Source: Amorphophallus konjac (lineage: Eukaryota; Streptophyta; Magnoliopsida; Alismatales; Araceae). From it: DNA of 64,000 nucleotides. Positions within the stretch are counted from its first letter, which is position 1; the number at the start of each line of letters is the position of its first letter. The notes under the pieces were generated by a model that made no database searches, had not been told where the DNA came from, and worked only from the letters and a program-made list of their open reading frames with translations. The stretch is taken from assembly GCA_022559845.1 (NCBI GenBank), contig CM040120.1:308486740-308550739 (forward strand), written 5' to 3'. Shown piece after piece: positions 43,040 through 54,839 of this stretch. A program made the position numbers and the translations under genes.

Positions 43040-45888
43040 TGTGGACGCGGGATTTTATTTATTATTAAATATTTATAGATTTATATTTATGGGGGAATTC
43101 CCTTATATGTATTTATTGATTTATTGGCGTGCCAGTCACCATGGTGACACTTTTTTTATTATGCGCTCGATCTGACTTGGTCAGTCGATTGTGAAGTCCG
43201 AGTCGGGACCAAAAGTCCGTCATACCATAAAGGCTATGACGTTAATTACGCCCTTCCTAAGAAGGACAACCCTTGATTAAACGCCGAACTAGGAGGCCTC
43301 ATAAGGCAAACAGATATTCAAATGCACCATTCTAAACTTCATACCAGGGCCAGGAAGGTGGGTAAGATAATAACATCAACCACAGAAACAGACGACCAGT
43401 GGCTCGAAAACTGGGTGTAGGGGAAAGGGAGAAAGCGGATTTAAATCACAGGCAGACTGAGCTGTAACCACAATGGGGTTTTAAAGCATCGATCAACATT
43501 TCGACAGCATCTCCCCATAAATTGGGTTATGCCCAGGGGAGAATAGGCTATCACCCACGGAGTGCTGGGATGAAAGCCGAGAGATAGAGAGACCAAACCT
43601 CTCGCATTACACATGTATGCCTTGGGGCGATATTTGACTCTTCCCTTATAAGAGCGGGTGGCACTCATGCATTGGCAGAGCTCACCGGAGCTAAAAGGGG
43701 GTAGGTTGTCGTAATCCCGACACGAACTGATGGAACATAAGGGAATCTGACTCCCTTTAATTTTATCCCCGGGACATATCTGGTGATCCACGGATATCCC
43801 TGTGTGGGTTTGCTCTGGGTGTTGGGGTTCGTTGGGTGGCAGATTAGGCTCTCGGCACACTCTGAATGGGCACGGGCTCTCGGCATGACCCAAAATGGGA
43901 AGGCCAGGGCTCCCGGGGCCAATGGCAAGAAGGCTGGGGGGTTCGCGGCGCCAAGGTGAGAGGGCCGGGGTTCCCGGCGCGGTGAAGAGGAGGCCAGGGG
44001 GTTCTCGGCGCAGGCTTCCCGGCGCGAGGAGGAAGTGTTAAAGGGGGTTTCGGCGCAAGGGGAGAAAGCCATCGGATGGGCTTCCCGGTGCGACGCAAAG
44101 CAGCCAAGGGGGGCTTCCCGGCGCGGCCAAGGTGCAAGGTTCCCGGCGCGATGCAAAGCAGCAAAAGGGGGGGGGGGGCTTCCCGGCGCGGCCAAGGTGC
44201 AGGGGTTCCCGGCGCGAAGGCCAGAAGGCCAAGACAGTTCTCGGCGCCAGAAGGATGGCGCCGAGAGCTGTTCATCCAGTTTACTGTATGCGGGGCCGAG
44301 AGATGTGAGGGTGCCGGGATAAGAACAGAGGTTTACGGTACTCTGTTCTTGAGATTTCTTTCCAAGATTCAAGTAATGGCTGGGAATTTAGGATGCAAAT
44401 GAGAGGGGGGAAGCCAAGGGCTTGGCTGGGCAATGCCAGGGGATCACTGGAAGGTGAGGTTTATGGAGGGTTTGAGATCATCATCCATTTAAAACCCATG
44501 GGGATGTGTTTTTCTGTCGCCGGCCGTCCAGGGAAATCAAGGGATAACTGTCCCTGATTCCTGGGGCGACCTTAATGGCTTAAGAAAAGGAAACAATCGG
44601 AATGAAAGATGGGGAGACAACCCAGTGTAGGCATCACTGAAGGGGTGAGAGGATAGAGTCCAATAATCCATGGGTGTGAAGATTGGGACTCTTCCTTCGA
44701 CGCTCCTCCAGGAAGAACAATCGGAGCAGAGAAACCTGAAGCATCAGAACGATCACTCAAGATACTGAGCAGCACTCATTCGAGAGAAACCAGAGATGGG
44801 AAGGCTTCATCATTTCACGGTCAGTTGAACCAGAAACATAGATACATGTAAGGAAGAAGAAGAAAACGGGGAAACGCCTCAAACGGGCCATCAAAGCATT
44901 TCATTCCACTGCATCATCCCAAACTCACACCAATCAAAAGGGGGAATGAGGGAAAGGGAAATAGAACGAAGGCCAGGATATCCCGGTTACATTTGATAAA
45001 TCGAGGTAAAACTCGTAAGACTACATGGAGAAGAAAATAAAACATGGGGGGGGGGGGAGGGCAGAGCATTGACTCCTCTCCCTCCCCTGCTGCCCACCTG
45101 GAGCTTCTTCTTCTTCTTTTTCTCTCGAGATTGGTCTCTTCTCTCTTTCTTTCAGTGGAGGAGGCTCTCTTTTTTTATCTTCTGGCGGTGGTGATGGTGA
45201 GGATCTTCTGAGCTTCTCTCTTTCTTGCTCGAGGGGAAGGGGGTTTTATAGCTGTATCTTGTATCTTCTCGGCAGGTGGAAGTCGGCGTGCCACTCCACT
45301 CCATCTTCACGGCGCGCCTGAGATGACAGTAGCTCCCGGCGCGGCGTGCGATTTGAGTGAGGGGGCCTGGATGCCACACCCGTAAGCCCATTTCATAGGC
45401 CCATTTAGGGCTTTTAAGCTCCACTTAGAACTGTTAGCTCTATAAACATATCGGAACTGTATCAGGAATTTGTTGTTGGACTCAAGTGGACCAAAGGAAC
45501 CTTCATCAGTCATTGGACTGGGGTTTCATCAGCATTGTCACCTGAACGATGACAAGACCGGACATCAGCTTCAGTATGAGAAGACTTCAGCCTGGTGTAT
45601 AGTTTGTGGAGATGATTCTTCTTTTGTTCTGACTTTGTAAAAGCCTTTACAATCTTCATTTGCCGGTTCCGGCTTCTTGTTAGAATGTGCTAGGAGGTCT
45701 CATCAGTCGGATGACTGCTGCTTCATCAGTGCCGCCGTCTGACTGACAATGGCACCGGACATCAGCTTGGCCGGCGAAAGGCTTCAGCCAGGTAGACGGT
45801 TGACGAACTTTGTCATTGATCTTTCACTGTTGGTCTAATCTTCTTTTCAATTCTGCTTCTGCCCTTGCTCATTTTCAAGGTGTCAACA
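43040..45888 (-). repeat. Right LTR of element D (5' LTR)
   Basis: 2,849 bp, matching 25886-28704. TATA-like CTATAAAA at 45244-45251 on the minus strand; GC-rich repeats near 43840-44260; U5 cassette at about 43126-43270. Confidence 0.92.
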
Positions 45889-45893
45889 CTGAG
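45889..45893. repeat. Right target-site duplication of element D (CTGAG)
   Basis: Second copy of the 5-bp target; the protease-linker frame of B continues at 45894. Confidence 0.92.
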
Positions 45894-47389
45894 GAGCATC
45901 CTACACAGGAGGATACTGATTGTCATCTGCCTGAAGATATAGAAAATCCGTCAGTTCCCATACAGGGGTTGGCATTTGTAACAAATCGAGTGGCCAAGAT
46001 GTTCTAGAAGCAGCACATCCCCTCTGGCCAGCCTCGCAAGAAGAAAGAAGCATTCCAGAAGTTGTGGTATCCCCCAAACTTGGATAAAGAAATGAGACGT
46101 GTCTCTCAACACCCAGGGTTGGGCTTCACCCTCAAGGAATACTATTACAGTGGGCGCTATGAAGTGGACACCAAACTCACTAGGGGCAACTTTTGATGAA
46201 CACCCAGCAGAAGCTGAACATACTGAACCAGCTCAACTAAGAAACCTGGAGTCAGAAGCCATTTTCCCCTGTCGGTGCTAGGAGCAGGTCTATCCCGAGG
46301 AAGCGGCTCTTCAAGCCAAATTCGACACGGCTAGCAGTAGTGAAGCTGAAGATACTGAAGAAGTAGGGCTGCCTCCCTCCAGTGACCCTCCTCTGATGAT
46401 GTTGTCAGCACTTCTCGAACTGGTCAGGGAAGCTTCTTCCAAACCTGATCAAGAGATGGATGCTGCTAGAAAAGGAAAAGCTACCTCCACTGAAGATATG
46501 GTGATCCGAGAGGGCGGGACCTTCCCACCTTGTACCATGGAGATGCAGTGCTGCTCTAACTTAATGATAAACAATCACCAGTCCTTGACGACTGTAAGTC
46601 CTTCAGCAGGGGATGAGGCAATCGACTTACCCCTCGAAATTACAACTGAGGTAGATTTGCTGGCAGAGCAATTTACACAGCCGCTACCGGCCGAACCAGA
46701 GGTTCCTGACGAAGCTTAGAGGAGGCAGAATGAAGAGATCGAGGTCCTCGACCTCGAAGATGATATACCTGACTTTGTCGACCTCTAACCGGCACCCCCG
46801 GAGATAGAAAACGGAGGCCAGGCCACAGTCGATGAATTGATAGAAGTCAACTTGGGAGACAAGGACAACCCTAGGCTGACCTTCCTCAGCGCCCAGCTAC
46901 CAGCTGAAGAACAGAAGTTGTACATCCAGCTACTGCAAGAATACTGGGATTGCTTCACATGGACCTACAAGAAAATGCCAGGACTGAGCCCCTCAGTCTC
47001 ACAACATGAGCTAGCAATAAGCCCTGAAGCCGAACCGGTGAAGCAACCGCTGCAGTGTATGAGACCAGATCTCATCACACAAATATGCAAAGAAGTTGAC
47101 AAGCTCATTAACGTGGGTTTCGTCAAAGAAAATCAATATACCACGTGGTTGGCCAATATTGTGCCCGTGAAGAAGAAGAATGGGTAGATCCGGATATGTG
47201 TTGACTTCTGAGATCTGAATAAAGCCTACCCCAAGGATGACTTGTCGGTACCAATAACGGAGGTCATGATAGATGCAACAATCGGCCATGAGGCCCTATC
47301 ATTCATGGATGGGTCGTCCGGCTATAACAAAATATGGATCGCGGAGTATGATCGGATCCACACTGACTTCCAAACTCCCAAAGACATAT
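45894..47389 (+). pseudogene. RT: Protease-RT linker and RT N-terminus of element B, cut by a LINE
   Basis: Continues the protease frame to a TAG at 46005-46007 and on to about 46195, then shifts frame near 46185. The acidic linker follows with stops at 46279, 46717 and about 46786. The RT N-terminus (FTWTYKKMPGL, NQYTTWLANIVPVKKKNG) is open 46837-47187 and stops with TAG at 47185-47187. A TGA follows in VDF-stop-DLN, where D has Arg. RT then reads FMDGSSGYNKI up to PKDI at 47389, where the LINE interrupts it. Confidence 0.85.
47377..47389. repeat. Left target-site duplication of the LINE
   Basis: CCCAAAGACATAT here and CCCAAAGGCATAT at 50248-50260 differ at one base. A 13-bp duplication fits target-primed reverse transcription. 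The copy at 50248 keeps the Gly codon expected from element D, so the change occurred in this copy. Confidence 0.85.
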
Positions 47390-50247
47390 TTTTTTTTATG
47401 TAAAGCCAAGTCATCGAGTAGGAAGAAGGGAGAGTGCACCCCCATTCCAGAGGAAGGGAATGTTCTCACTCCACCAAATCACTACTTGATGCTTTATTTT
47501 ATTGATTTACCAAATGATGTGTACATGTTCACAGGAGGCCAAGCCTCTAAAATATAAGGAGATGGGAAATGAAAAAAGAAAGCTATACAATCCTCCTGCG
47601 AAAGTTAGGGATGCCATTGACATCCACAATAGCATAGCCTTTAGCTATTGGTGGCAGCTCTCTAATCGAGAAAAATTCCGAATTGCTTCTTGCTTGCACA
47701 TCCTGATTGGTGAGCGCATCAGCTAACTGATTCCCTTCTCTATATGTGTGTATAATGGGGCAATGACAAGAGAAAAAAAATTGTTGCAGGGGCTGCCACT
47801 AGGGGAGAAGAGACCAAGGAGGCTCCCTGTTCTTTTGCAGCAAGGTGATCAAAACTTGAGAATCAGTAAAGATAGCTGAAATGGTAATGTTATGATGCTG
47901 TGCTAGATGAAGACCATCTAGCAATGCCCGACCCTCTGCCACCATGTTGGATCCAGCACCATAGTAATATGAGAAACCCATTTTTAGCTGTCCATGTTGA
48001 TTTCTGAAACATCCACCACCCCCAGATGGACCGGGATTTCCTTTGCTAGCCCCATCTACATTTAAAGAAAAGTCAGAGGCCGGAGCTTTCCAAATAACAG
48101 TAACATATGATGGATGGCAACTGTTTACTGAGATGCCAAATTCTTGCAGAATGATCCGATATTCATTGCTAGGACCATATTTAAATCTGATCTGGTTAAC
48201 AATGAACTTTATGTCAACAAGGATATGTTCCGAGATTATTCCAAAACTGGTTCCATTGCCTTCGTTTTTGACTTGACATCTGAATTTCCAGATCACCCAA
48301 GTTATCATGACTGACAGCAGTAGAGATATGAAGCCTTTCGGTTTGCTCAGGGTTGCCTCATTAATGGCTAGTCTCAATCTATTTCCGATATTGGAAGCTT
48401 CCAAGCAGGAATTGATAAGTAAAGAAGCAAATTTGCTCCATAAGAATTTGGCCACATCACTGTCAACAAATAAATGATTTTCATCCTCTATTTCGTGAGA
48501 GCTAAGGCAGCATACACAGCTTGATGCAATAGAGATACTGCAGCTTTGTATTCTCTTATCCACAGGGACTGCATTTTTCAGTAATTTCCAGCAAAACAAA
48601 GAAGCCCGAAGAGGGAATCTTGGATTCCAAATTTTACTGAACATATTACCTTGAGTTGATACTGATATTTGCCCTTTGATGAAGTTGTAGGTAGATTTGA
48701 TACTAAATATACCTGAATTAGTAAGGGACCAAATAGGTGTATCCTCTCCATTTTGAATAGTAAAACTCTGTAGTTCATCTCTCAAAGGATGATTCTCCAA
48801 TAATAGCCAGGCAGGATGGTGAAAATTTGATATTGCTTCTTGAACAGAACAATCTTCAATAGAAGAGGAGTGAATATTGAGAGTATCTATCAGTGACTTA
48901 TTCTTGTACCAATTATCTTTCAGAAATCTAGTGGAGGCACCATCAAAAACTATCATTCTGGAATTGGCCAAGAGAAGAGGCCGGGCTTTTTCAAAATCAG
49001 CAGTTTTAATGCCAGCCGGGAATGGAGTTTTACTCTCTGATATATGAGAACCTTGTAGATATTTGCTTCTTACAAACTTTGCCCAGAGAGAATTACTATG
49101 TGCTGCTGACCATAATTGTTTGACATAAAAACATAGTTGAGACTCTAATTGGCTTCGAATGCCTAACCCACCTTCAGAGAGGGGGCAACACATTTTTTCC
49201 CAAGATATCCAGTGTTTCTTGTGGACATCTTCATATCCCTGCCAAAAGAAATTGGAACACATTTTCCCAATCTGTCTAAGTATGGTGTAAGGAGTAGAAG
49301 CAGCACTGGCACAATACATGGGAATGGATACTAATACTGAACGAATTAAAGTCAGTCTTCCAGCTTGAGATAGCAGTTTGCATTGCCAGCCAGCAAGCTT
49401 GGCATTTAACTTGTCTAACAGATATTTGAAATGGAGACTCTTAACTCTTCCTTTAAAGAGAGGAATGCCCAAATATTTTATGCTGCCAGTCTTGTGCTGA
49501 TAACCGGTTAAATGACATATTTGATCAATGGACCTTCGAGGCATCTGCTTAGCTACCATGAAACAGCTTTTTTGAGCATTGATTTTTTGACCAGAGGAAA
49601 GCTCATATCTTTTAAGAAATTTCAGAAGCTGATTAAGAGAAGATCTGCCACCATTCATAAAAATAATAGAGTCATCTGCATAGAGAATGTGTGAAATGTG
49701 TTGGACTCCTCGAGGAAGTTGATAGAATAAACACTGACCAGTAGAAAACAAATTACTCAAGCCTCTGCTCAGAACTTCTTCAGCAATAATGAATAATGTA
49801 GGTGCAATAGGGTCCCCCTGTCGGACCCCTCTGGAAGATTTGAAATAGCCACGTGTATGTCTGTTAAGGGAGATTGAGAACTAGCAGTTTACCAACATTT
49901 GAGCAACCAAAGAAACAAACCTATTTGAAAATCCAAAGCTTTTCAGCACCTTAAAAAGAAAATCCCATTCTATCCGATCGTAGGCTTTAGCCATATCAAG
50001 TTTTAAAAACATATTGTGACCTTTGATGGGTCTATCTATCTCCATAAACATTTCCTTGGCCAACAGAAAGTTATCAGTAATTTGTCTGCCCTTGATGAAG
50101 CCACTTTTCTCGTTAGATATAATGAGAGGCAGTATTTGTCTGAGTCTGTCACACATAACTTTGGATACAACCTTGTATATGAAATTGCATAGACTAATTG
50201 GATGAAAATCTGCAAAAGAAGAGGGGTTGTTTACCTTCGGGATGAGA
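47390..50247 (-). mobile_element. 5'-truncated L1-type LINE inserted in RT of element B
   Basis: 2,858 bp on the minus strand. Its 3' end is an A run (T run on plus, 47390-47397) next to the 13-bp duplication; its 5' end at 50247 cuts into the RT domain. Truncation at the 5' end is the rule for LINE copies. About 190 bp of 3' UTR lie between the A run and the ORF2 stop. Confidence 0.92.
47583..50246 (-). pseudogene. ORF2: LINE ORF2 fragment: RT, zf-RVT and RNase H
   Basis: One minus-strand frame to TAG at 47583-47585, starting inside RT at LIPKVNNPSSFADF. RT motifs: KLDMAKAYDR, RQGDPIAP, and catalytic YADD (49671-49682). A zinc-binding RT-associated segment follows (FCWKLLKNAVPVDKR with CVCC and ENHLF, about 48470-48600). 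An RNase H domain (NVDGASKGNPGPSGGGG, AEGRALLDGL, TDSQVL) closes it; RNase H at this place is typical of many plant L1 lineages. Stops at 49881-49883 and 47799-47801 both replace expected Trp (TGG to TAG), which fits C-to-T change on the other strand. The endonuclease domain and ORF1 are missing, so it cannot move itself. Confidence 0.93.
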
Positions 50248-51700
50248 CCCAAAGGCATATATCACTACAAGAGGATGATGTTCGGATTAAAGAACGCTGG
50301 CGAAACTTATCAGCGGGTGATGGCTAGAATATTTGATGAGCTGCTCTACCATAAGATCGAGTGCTACATAGATGACCTGGTAGTCAAGACCAGAAAGAAA
50401 GAAGACCATCTGCAGGACCTCCGAGTTATCTTTCAGAGGCTAAGGCAGTATGAATTGAAGATGAACCCTATGAAGTGTGTGTTTGGAGTATCGAGCGAAA
50501 ATTTCTTGGGTTTCATTGTCAGATACCGGGGAATTGAAATAGACCCCGCAAAGATCAAAGCAATTCAGGAGTTACCCTCACCGAGGAACCTCTCCGAACT
50601 GAGATCTCTGCAAGGCCGCCTGGCGTACATCCGGTGATTTATATCCAACTTGTTAGGGCGATGCCAGCCCTTTCACAAGCTAATGATGAAAGATGTTCCC
50701 TTTTACTGGGACAAAGATTGCCAGATAGCCTTCGACAAGCTCAAAGACTATCTGAAGACTCCTCCAGTGCTGGGCGCACCGGTGAAAGGACGGCCGCTGG
50801 TTTTGTACATAGCAGCCACATATCCCTGGGGGCAATGCTAGCCCAGAACAATGAAGAAGGGAAAGAACAAGCCTTCTACTATCTCAGTCGAAGAATGGTC
50901 AGAATTGAGGAGAGGTACACCTATATTGAGAAGATCTGCCTGGCACTGGTCTTCGCGGTCAAGAAGCTTCGACACTATATGCTGTCGCATGAAGTTAAGG
51001 TAATTTCCAAAGAAGATCTGCTTAAATATATCATGTCTCAACCGGCACTCAAAGGCCGCCTAGGCAAATGGGCGGTGATCCTCATGGAGTATGATATCTC
51101 CTACGTGCCGCAAAGGGCCGTCAAGGGCCAGGCCATCGTAGACTTCTTTGCTGAGCATCCAGTGCCTGAAGACTGCTCGCTAGAACCAGAGCTTCCTGAG
51201 GATGAAACCCTAGAGGTCGGCCAGGTGCAGCCCTCTCTATGGCAGCTATATTTTGACGACGCTTCCAGAATTGATACCTCAGCTACTGGGTCAGCCAGAG
51301 TCAGAGCGGGGGCAGGCATAGTCCTGAAATCTCCAGAAGGAGAAGTCATATATACATCTTGTTCGATAAACAAGCCATGCACGAACAATGAAGCATGATA
51401 TGAAGCCCTTATAATCGGGTTGGAAATTGCTCTGTCCATGGAGATCCGGATGTTGTAAGCATTCGGGGATTCCATGCTAGTCATAAAACAGCTGGAAGGA
51501 GAGTTCGATGTGTGGAAGCAAGAGCTCCTCCCTTACTATCAGCTGGCACTCTGCTGGATGGCGAGATTCTATTTCATCAAAATCGAGCATATTAACCGAG
51601 GACAGAATGCTCAGGCGGATGCCCTCGCGAAGCTGGCTAGTTCTTTGGCAATCTTGCCAGACACAAGCCTGAATATAGCAGTAATCAACTGTCGACATGT
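50248..51700 (+). pseudogene. RT: RT C-terminus and RNase H of element B
   Basis: RT resumes after the LINE with YHYKRMMFGLKNAGETY and catalytic YIDD at 50365-50376. TGA at 50635-50637 sits where D has Arg. Near 50822 about four bases present in D are missing, shifting the frame. RNase H follows: LYFDDASRID, then a TGA at 51396-51398 inside NNEA-YEAL where Glu is expected, a TAA at 51456-51458, and FGDSMLV and GQNAQADALAKLA. In this copy the RNase H glutamate is therefore disrupted. Confidence 0.88.
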
Positions 51701-53056
51701 CCCCAGTGTAACAAAGGTTCTGGCCGATGAACAAGGAAATGAAGTGGTAGCTATCGAAGAAGTTCAGCAGCCCGATTGGCGGGAACACCTTCTGCGTTGG
51801 TTTCAGCACCAACAGCTCTCGCGAGAAAAAGAACAAAGAATGAAGCTCCTGAGGGTCAAAGACTCTTACGAGATGAGAAGCGGAACCTTGTTCCGAATAA
51901 CGGCTGATGCCCGAAAGAAAGCTTTGCTCTGTTGCTTATCTTCAGTAGAAGTTGGGCTGGTAATGCAAGAAGTCCATGCCGGGTCAGCTGGAGCACACCA
52001 GGCTGGGCCGAAAATGAAAATTGACATAAAGAACTTGGGCTATTATTGGCCCTCCATGTTTGATGATTGCTCCAAGTTTGCTAAAGCTTGCCAAAAATGT
52101 CAAGAGCACGCCAACGTGTCTAGGAGACCGCCGGGGCCGCTACATCCCACCGTACCAAGTTGGTCGTTCGCCCAATGGGGCACGGACGTGGTAGGGCCAC
52201 TGCCAGCATCTTCGTCAAGGTGCAGATATATCTTAGCAGCCACAGATTACTTCTCCATATGGGCAGAAGCAATTGCGCTAAGAGATGTGATGGTAGAGTT
52301 GGTCGCAAGATTCTTCCGACAGAATATAATATTCCGGTTCGGGGTTCCCAGCCGAATTATCTCTGATAATGGCAGTCATTTCAGAAACCAGAAGGTTTAT
52401 CAGCTGGTCGACAAATACAAGATTGATTAGAGAGTGTCATCTCCCTACTACCCTCAAGCCAGCGGGCTTGCAGAAGCCTTCAATAAAATGCTATGCACCC
52501 TGCTAGCAAAGATTGTCAAGGCTAATAAAAGAGATTGGGAAGAAAGGATGTACAAAGCGCTTTGGGCCTATCATACGGTCTATAAACCCCAACCAGTTGT
52601 TCCCCATTCTCCCTCGTATATGGGTCGGAGGCTGTGGTGCCGATTGAATTGGAGGTCCCCTCGCTGCGAGTTGCCATCCAGCATGGGTTGGCTAACGGTG
52701 AACAAACAAACATAGAAAGATGACTGGAAGAGCTTGCCGAGCTCGAAGGAAAGCGTCTCCGCGTGTAACAAAATATTCAACTCTACCAAGCTCGCATGGC
52801 CCGTGCTTTCGATAAGCTGGTCAAAGGTCGAGAATTCAAGAAGGGTGACCTAGTAATGGTCAAAAGAAGAGAAGTGATGGCCTCCAACCCCAAAGGGAAG
52901 TTGGTTGAAAACTACGTCGGACCGTATGTTGTCCGCCGAGTATATGAAGGGGGAGCATACGTCCTTGTAGATCACAAAGGAGTCATCTAGTTCTCTCCCC
53001 TTAATGGAAAATATATAAAGTTGTATCACAAAGCTCAACCGGCATTCCCAGAATGA
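51701..53056 (+). pseudogene. int: Integrase of element B
   Basis: HHCC finger (HAGSAGAHQAG, CQKCQEH), then the catalytic core with all three acidic residues visible: QWGTDVVGPLP, SDNGSHF and ASGLAEAFNK. TAG at 52428-52430 (Trp expected) interrupts the core. A one-base shift near 52580 changes frame, followed by stops near 52723 and 52768. The C-terminal domain reads KKGDLVMVKRREV and NYVGPYVVRRVYEGGAYVLVDHKG, then TAG at 52988-52990, and the frame ends at TGA 53054-53056 after QPAFPE. The 52988 stop is at the same place as a stop in D. Confidence 0.9.
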
Positions 53057-53063
53057 CCAAAAC

Positions 53064-53184
53064 CCACCTTGGTTTAGTGGCACTCCGCCCTGGCCGAGCT
53101 CTACCCACCTTGGTCTAGTGGCACTCCGCCCTGGCCGAGCTCTATCCACCTTGGTCTAGTGGCACTCCGCCCTGGCCGAGCTCC
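53064..53184 (+). repeat. Three-copy 41-bp repeat after integrase of element B
   Basis: Three 41-bp units starting CCACCTTGGT and containing GTGGCACTCCGCCCTGGCCG. They are the same family, in the same sense relative to pol, as the 27-unit array of element D. Confidence 0.9.
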
Positions 53185-53192
53185 AAAAATTC

Positions 53193-53590
53193 TATATAAT
53201 ACAACATTGCCATTACAGGCCTTACGCCCGAATCGGCATGAAATCTATCATTTGCGTTAGCATTACCTTCCTGCTAATGAATAAACCCCCTTTTGCGGCG
53301 CAAGACTTCGTGTCCTAGCCGACTCTCATACAATATCGCCATTACGGGCCTTACGCCTGAATCGACATGAAATCTATCCTTTGCGTTAGCATTGCCTTCT
53401 TGCTAACGAATAAACCCTTTTTTTCGACAAAAGACTTCATGTCCCAGCTAACCCTCACATAATATCACCATTGCGGGCCTTACGCCCGGATTGGTTGAAG
53501 CTCCTCCTTTGTGTTGGCATTGTTCCTCTGCCAATGAATAAACTGCCTCTACTGGCGTAAGACCCAGTGCCTCAGTCAGTAGCTATATGC
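53193..53590 (+). repeat. Three-copy repeat of about 130 bp with CTTTGC hairpins, element B
   Basis: Units start near 53193, 53328 and 53457, each with CCATTACGGGCCTTACGCC-like lead and a hairpin. Hairpin stems: CGTTAGCA/TGCTAATG (53255-53279), CGTTAGCA/TGCTAACG (53384-53408) and GTTGGCA/TGCCAAT (53512-53536). The stem changes keep pairing. Confidence 0.8.
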
Positions 53591-53673
53591 CGTCATCAAG
53601 GGTCAAATATCACATGTTAACCTTTCAGCATTCTCCTGTCACATGAATTGAACAAAAAAAGAAAGAAAGAAAA

Positions 53674-53882
53674 ATGGGGCTTAAAATAGAGGTGCCCCTC
53701 CGGCCTTGCTCCTACATTAGGACAAGGGTAAAAATGGCTCTGACCCAGCTGTGGCGAAAACCTGGGAGGGCGTCACGGGCAAAATCGGGTACCCCGTCAC
53801 GTGAAAACCAGAAAGGGCCCGTGGACAAAAGTAAGAGGGGGCTGGCTTCGGCGAAAATCCGAAAGGGCGCTTAAGTCAGTAA
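53674..53882 (+). repeat. GNRA tri-hairpin module, copy 1 in element B
   Basis: The most decayed of three B copies; only the third hairpin (UCC-GAAA-GGG) is well kept. It begins ATGGGGCTTAAAATAGAGG and ends CTTAAGTCAGTAA. Confidence 0.65.
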
Positions 53883-53910
53883 AGTGATGATTTAAAGTTC
53901 CCAACCATAC

Positions 53911-54389
53911 TTTTGACCCTTGTCATCATCGGCAAGATTGGTCAACCTCCTTTCGACCCTTGTCATCATCGACAAGATCGGTCAACCTCCTTGCGACCCT
54001 TGTCATCATCGACAAGATCAGTCAATCTCCTTTCGACCCTTGTCATCATCGACAAGATCGGTCAACCTCCTTGCGACCCTTGTCATCATCGGAAAGATCG
54101 GTCAACCTCCTTTCGACCCTTGTCATCATCTGCAAGATCGGTCGACCTCCTTGTGACCCCTGTCATCATCGGCAAGATCGGTCAATCTCCTTTCAACCCT
54201 GTCATCATCGGTAAGATCGGTCGATCTCCTTTTGACCCTTGTCATCATCTGTAAGATCGGTCGACCTCCTTGTGACCCTTGTCATCATTGGCAAGATCGG
54301 TCAATCTCCTTTTGACCCTTGTCATCATCGGCAAGATCGGTCAACATCCTTGCGACCCTTGTCATCATCGGCAAGATCGGTCAACTTCT
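53911..54389 (+). repeat. Twelve-copy 40-bp tandem array in element B
   Basis: Twelve units around GACCCTTGTCATCATCGGC and AAGATCGGTCAACCTCC. In the first units a TTTCGACC start alternates with TTGCGACC, giving an 80-bp higher-order period. Each unit can fold with CTTGTC/GGCAAG or CTTGTC/GACAAG inside GACC/GGTC. Confidence 0.88.
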
Positions 54390-54626
54390 CCCTTAACTTT
54401 GACCTTTCATCCTCGTTAATGAATAAGCCTTCCTTTGCTTCGACAGTCAACCATTGTTGATGAGCAAGCTCGTCCTGGCCCTTGTCATCATCGGCAAGGT
54501 CGGCCAGCATATCCTCGGCTCGACCTCCCCATCCACTGATAACTAGCAGGCCCTCGTCTATCCCGACTTTGGCCCGTGAATTGAGTTCAAAAAAATGAGA
54601 ATAAAAAAATGAATGATGAATAAAAA

Positions 54627-54834
54627 ATGAGGCTTAAAATAGAGGTGCCTCGCCAGACTTGTTCCTATTCCAGGACAAGGGCAAAAATGGCTCTGACCCA
54701 GCTGTGGTGAAAACCCGAAAGGGCACTGCAGGCAAAATGGGTACCCCGTCACGTGAAAACCCGCAAGGGCGCGTGGGCAAAAGCAAGAGGGGGCTGGCTT
54801 CGGTGAAAACCCGAAAGGGCGCTTAAGTCAGTAA
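54627..54834 (+). repeat. GNRA tri-hairpin module, copy 2 in element B
   Basis: Best-preserved copy: three hairpins CCC-GAAA-GGG, CCC-GCAA-GGG and CCC-GAAA-GGG, each preceded by GTGAAAA and followed by CAC or CGC. Confidence 0.75.
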
Positions 54835-54839
54835 TCTGA

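Larger units (their letters stand above)
25886..45888 (-). mobile_element. Element D: about 20-kb Tat/Ogre-like Ty3/Gypsy retrotransposon, minus strand
   Basis: LTRs 25886-28704 and 43040-45888, with TSD CTGAG, primer-binding site at 43018-43035 and polypurine tract at 28706-28717, both read on the minus strand. Order on the minus strand: ORF1, gag, protease, RT, RNase H, integrase, then about 4.9 kb of repeats and an antisense ORF before the 3' LTR. Its proteins match element B throughout, but its LTRs differ, so it is a sister family rather than the same one. About ten differences occur in the first 570 bp of the LTRs. It contains no nested insertion. gag-pol has stops and one frameshift. 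Confidence 0.92.

Noticed and set aside
53911..54389. Regular short repeats resembling a CRISPR array
   Set aside because: The units are head-to-tail without unique spacers, in a plant retrotransposon 3' region, with no cas genes.
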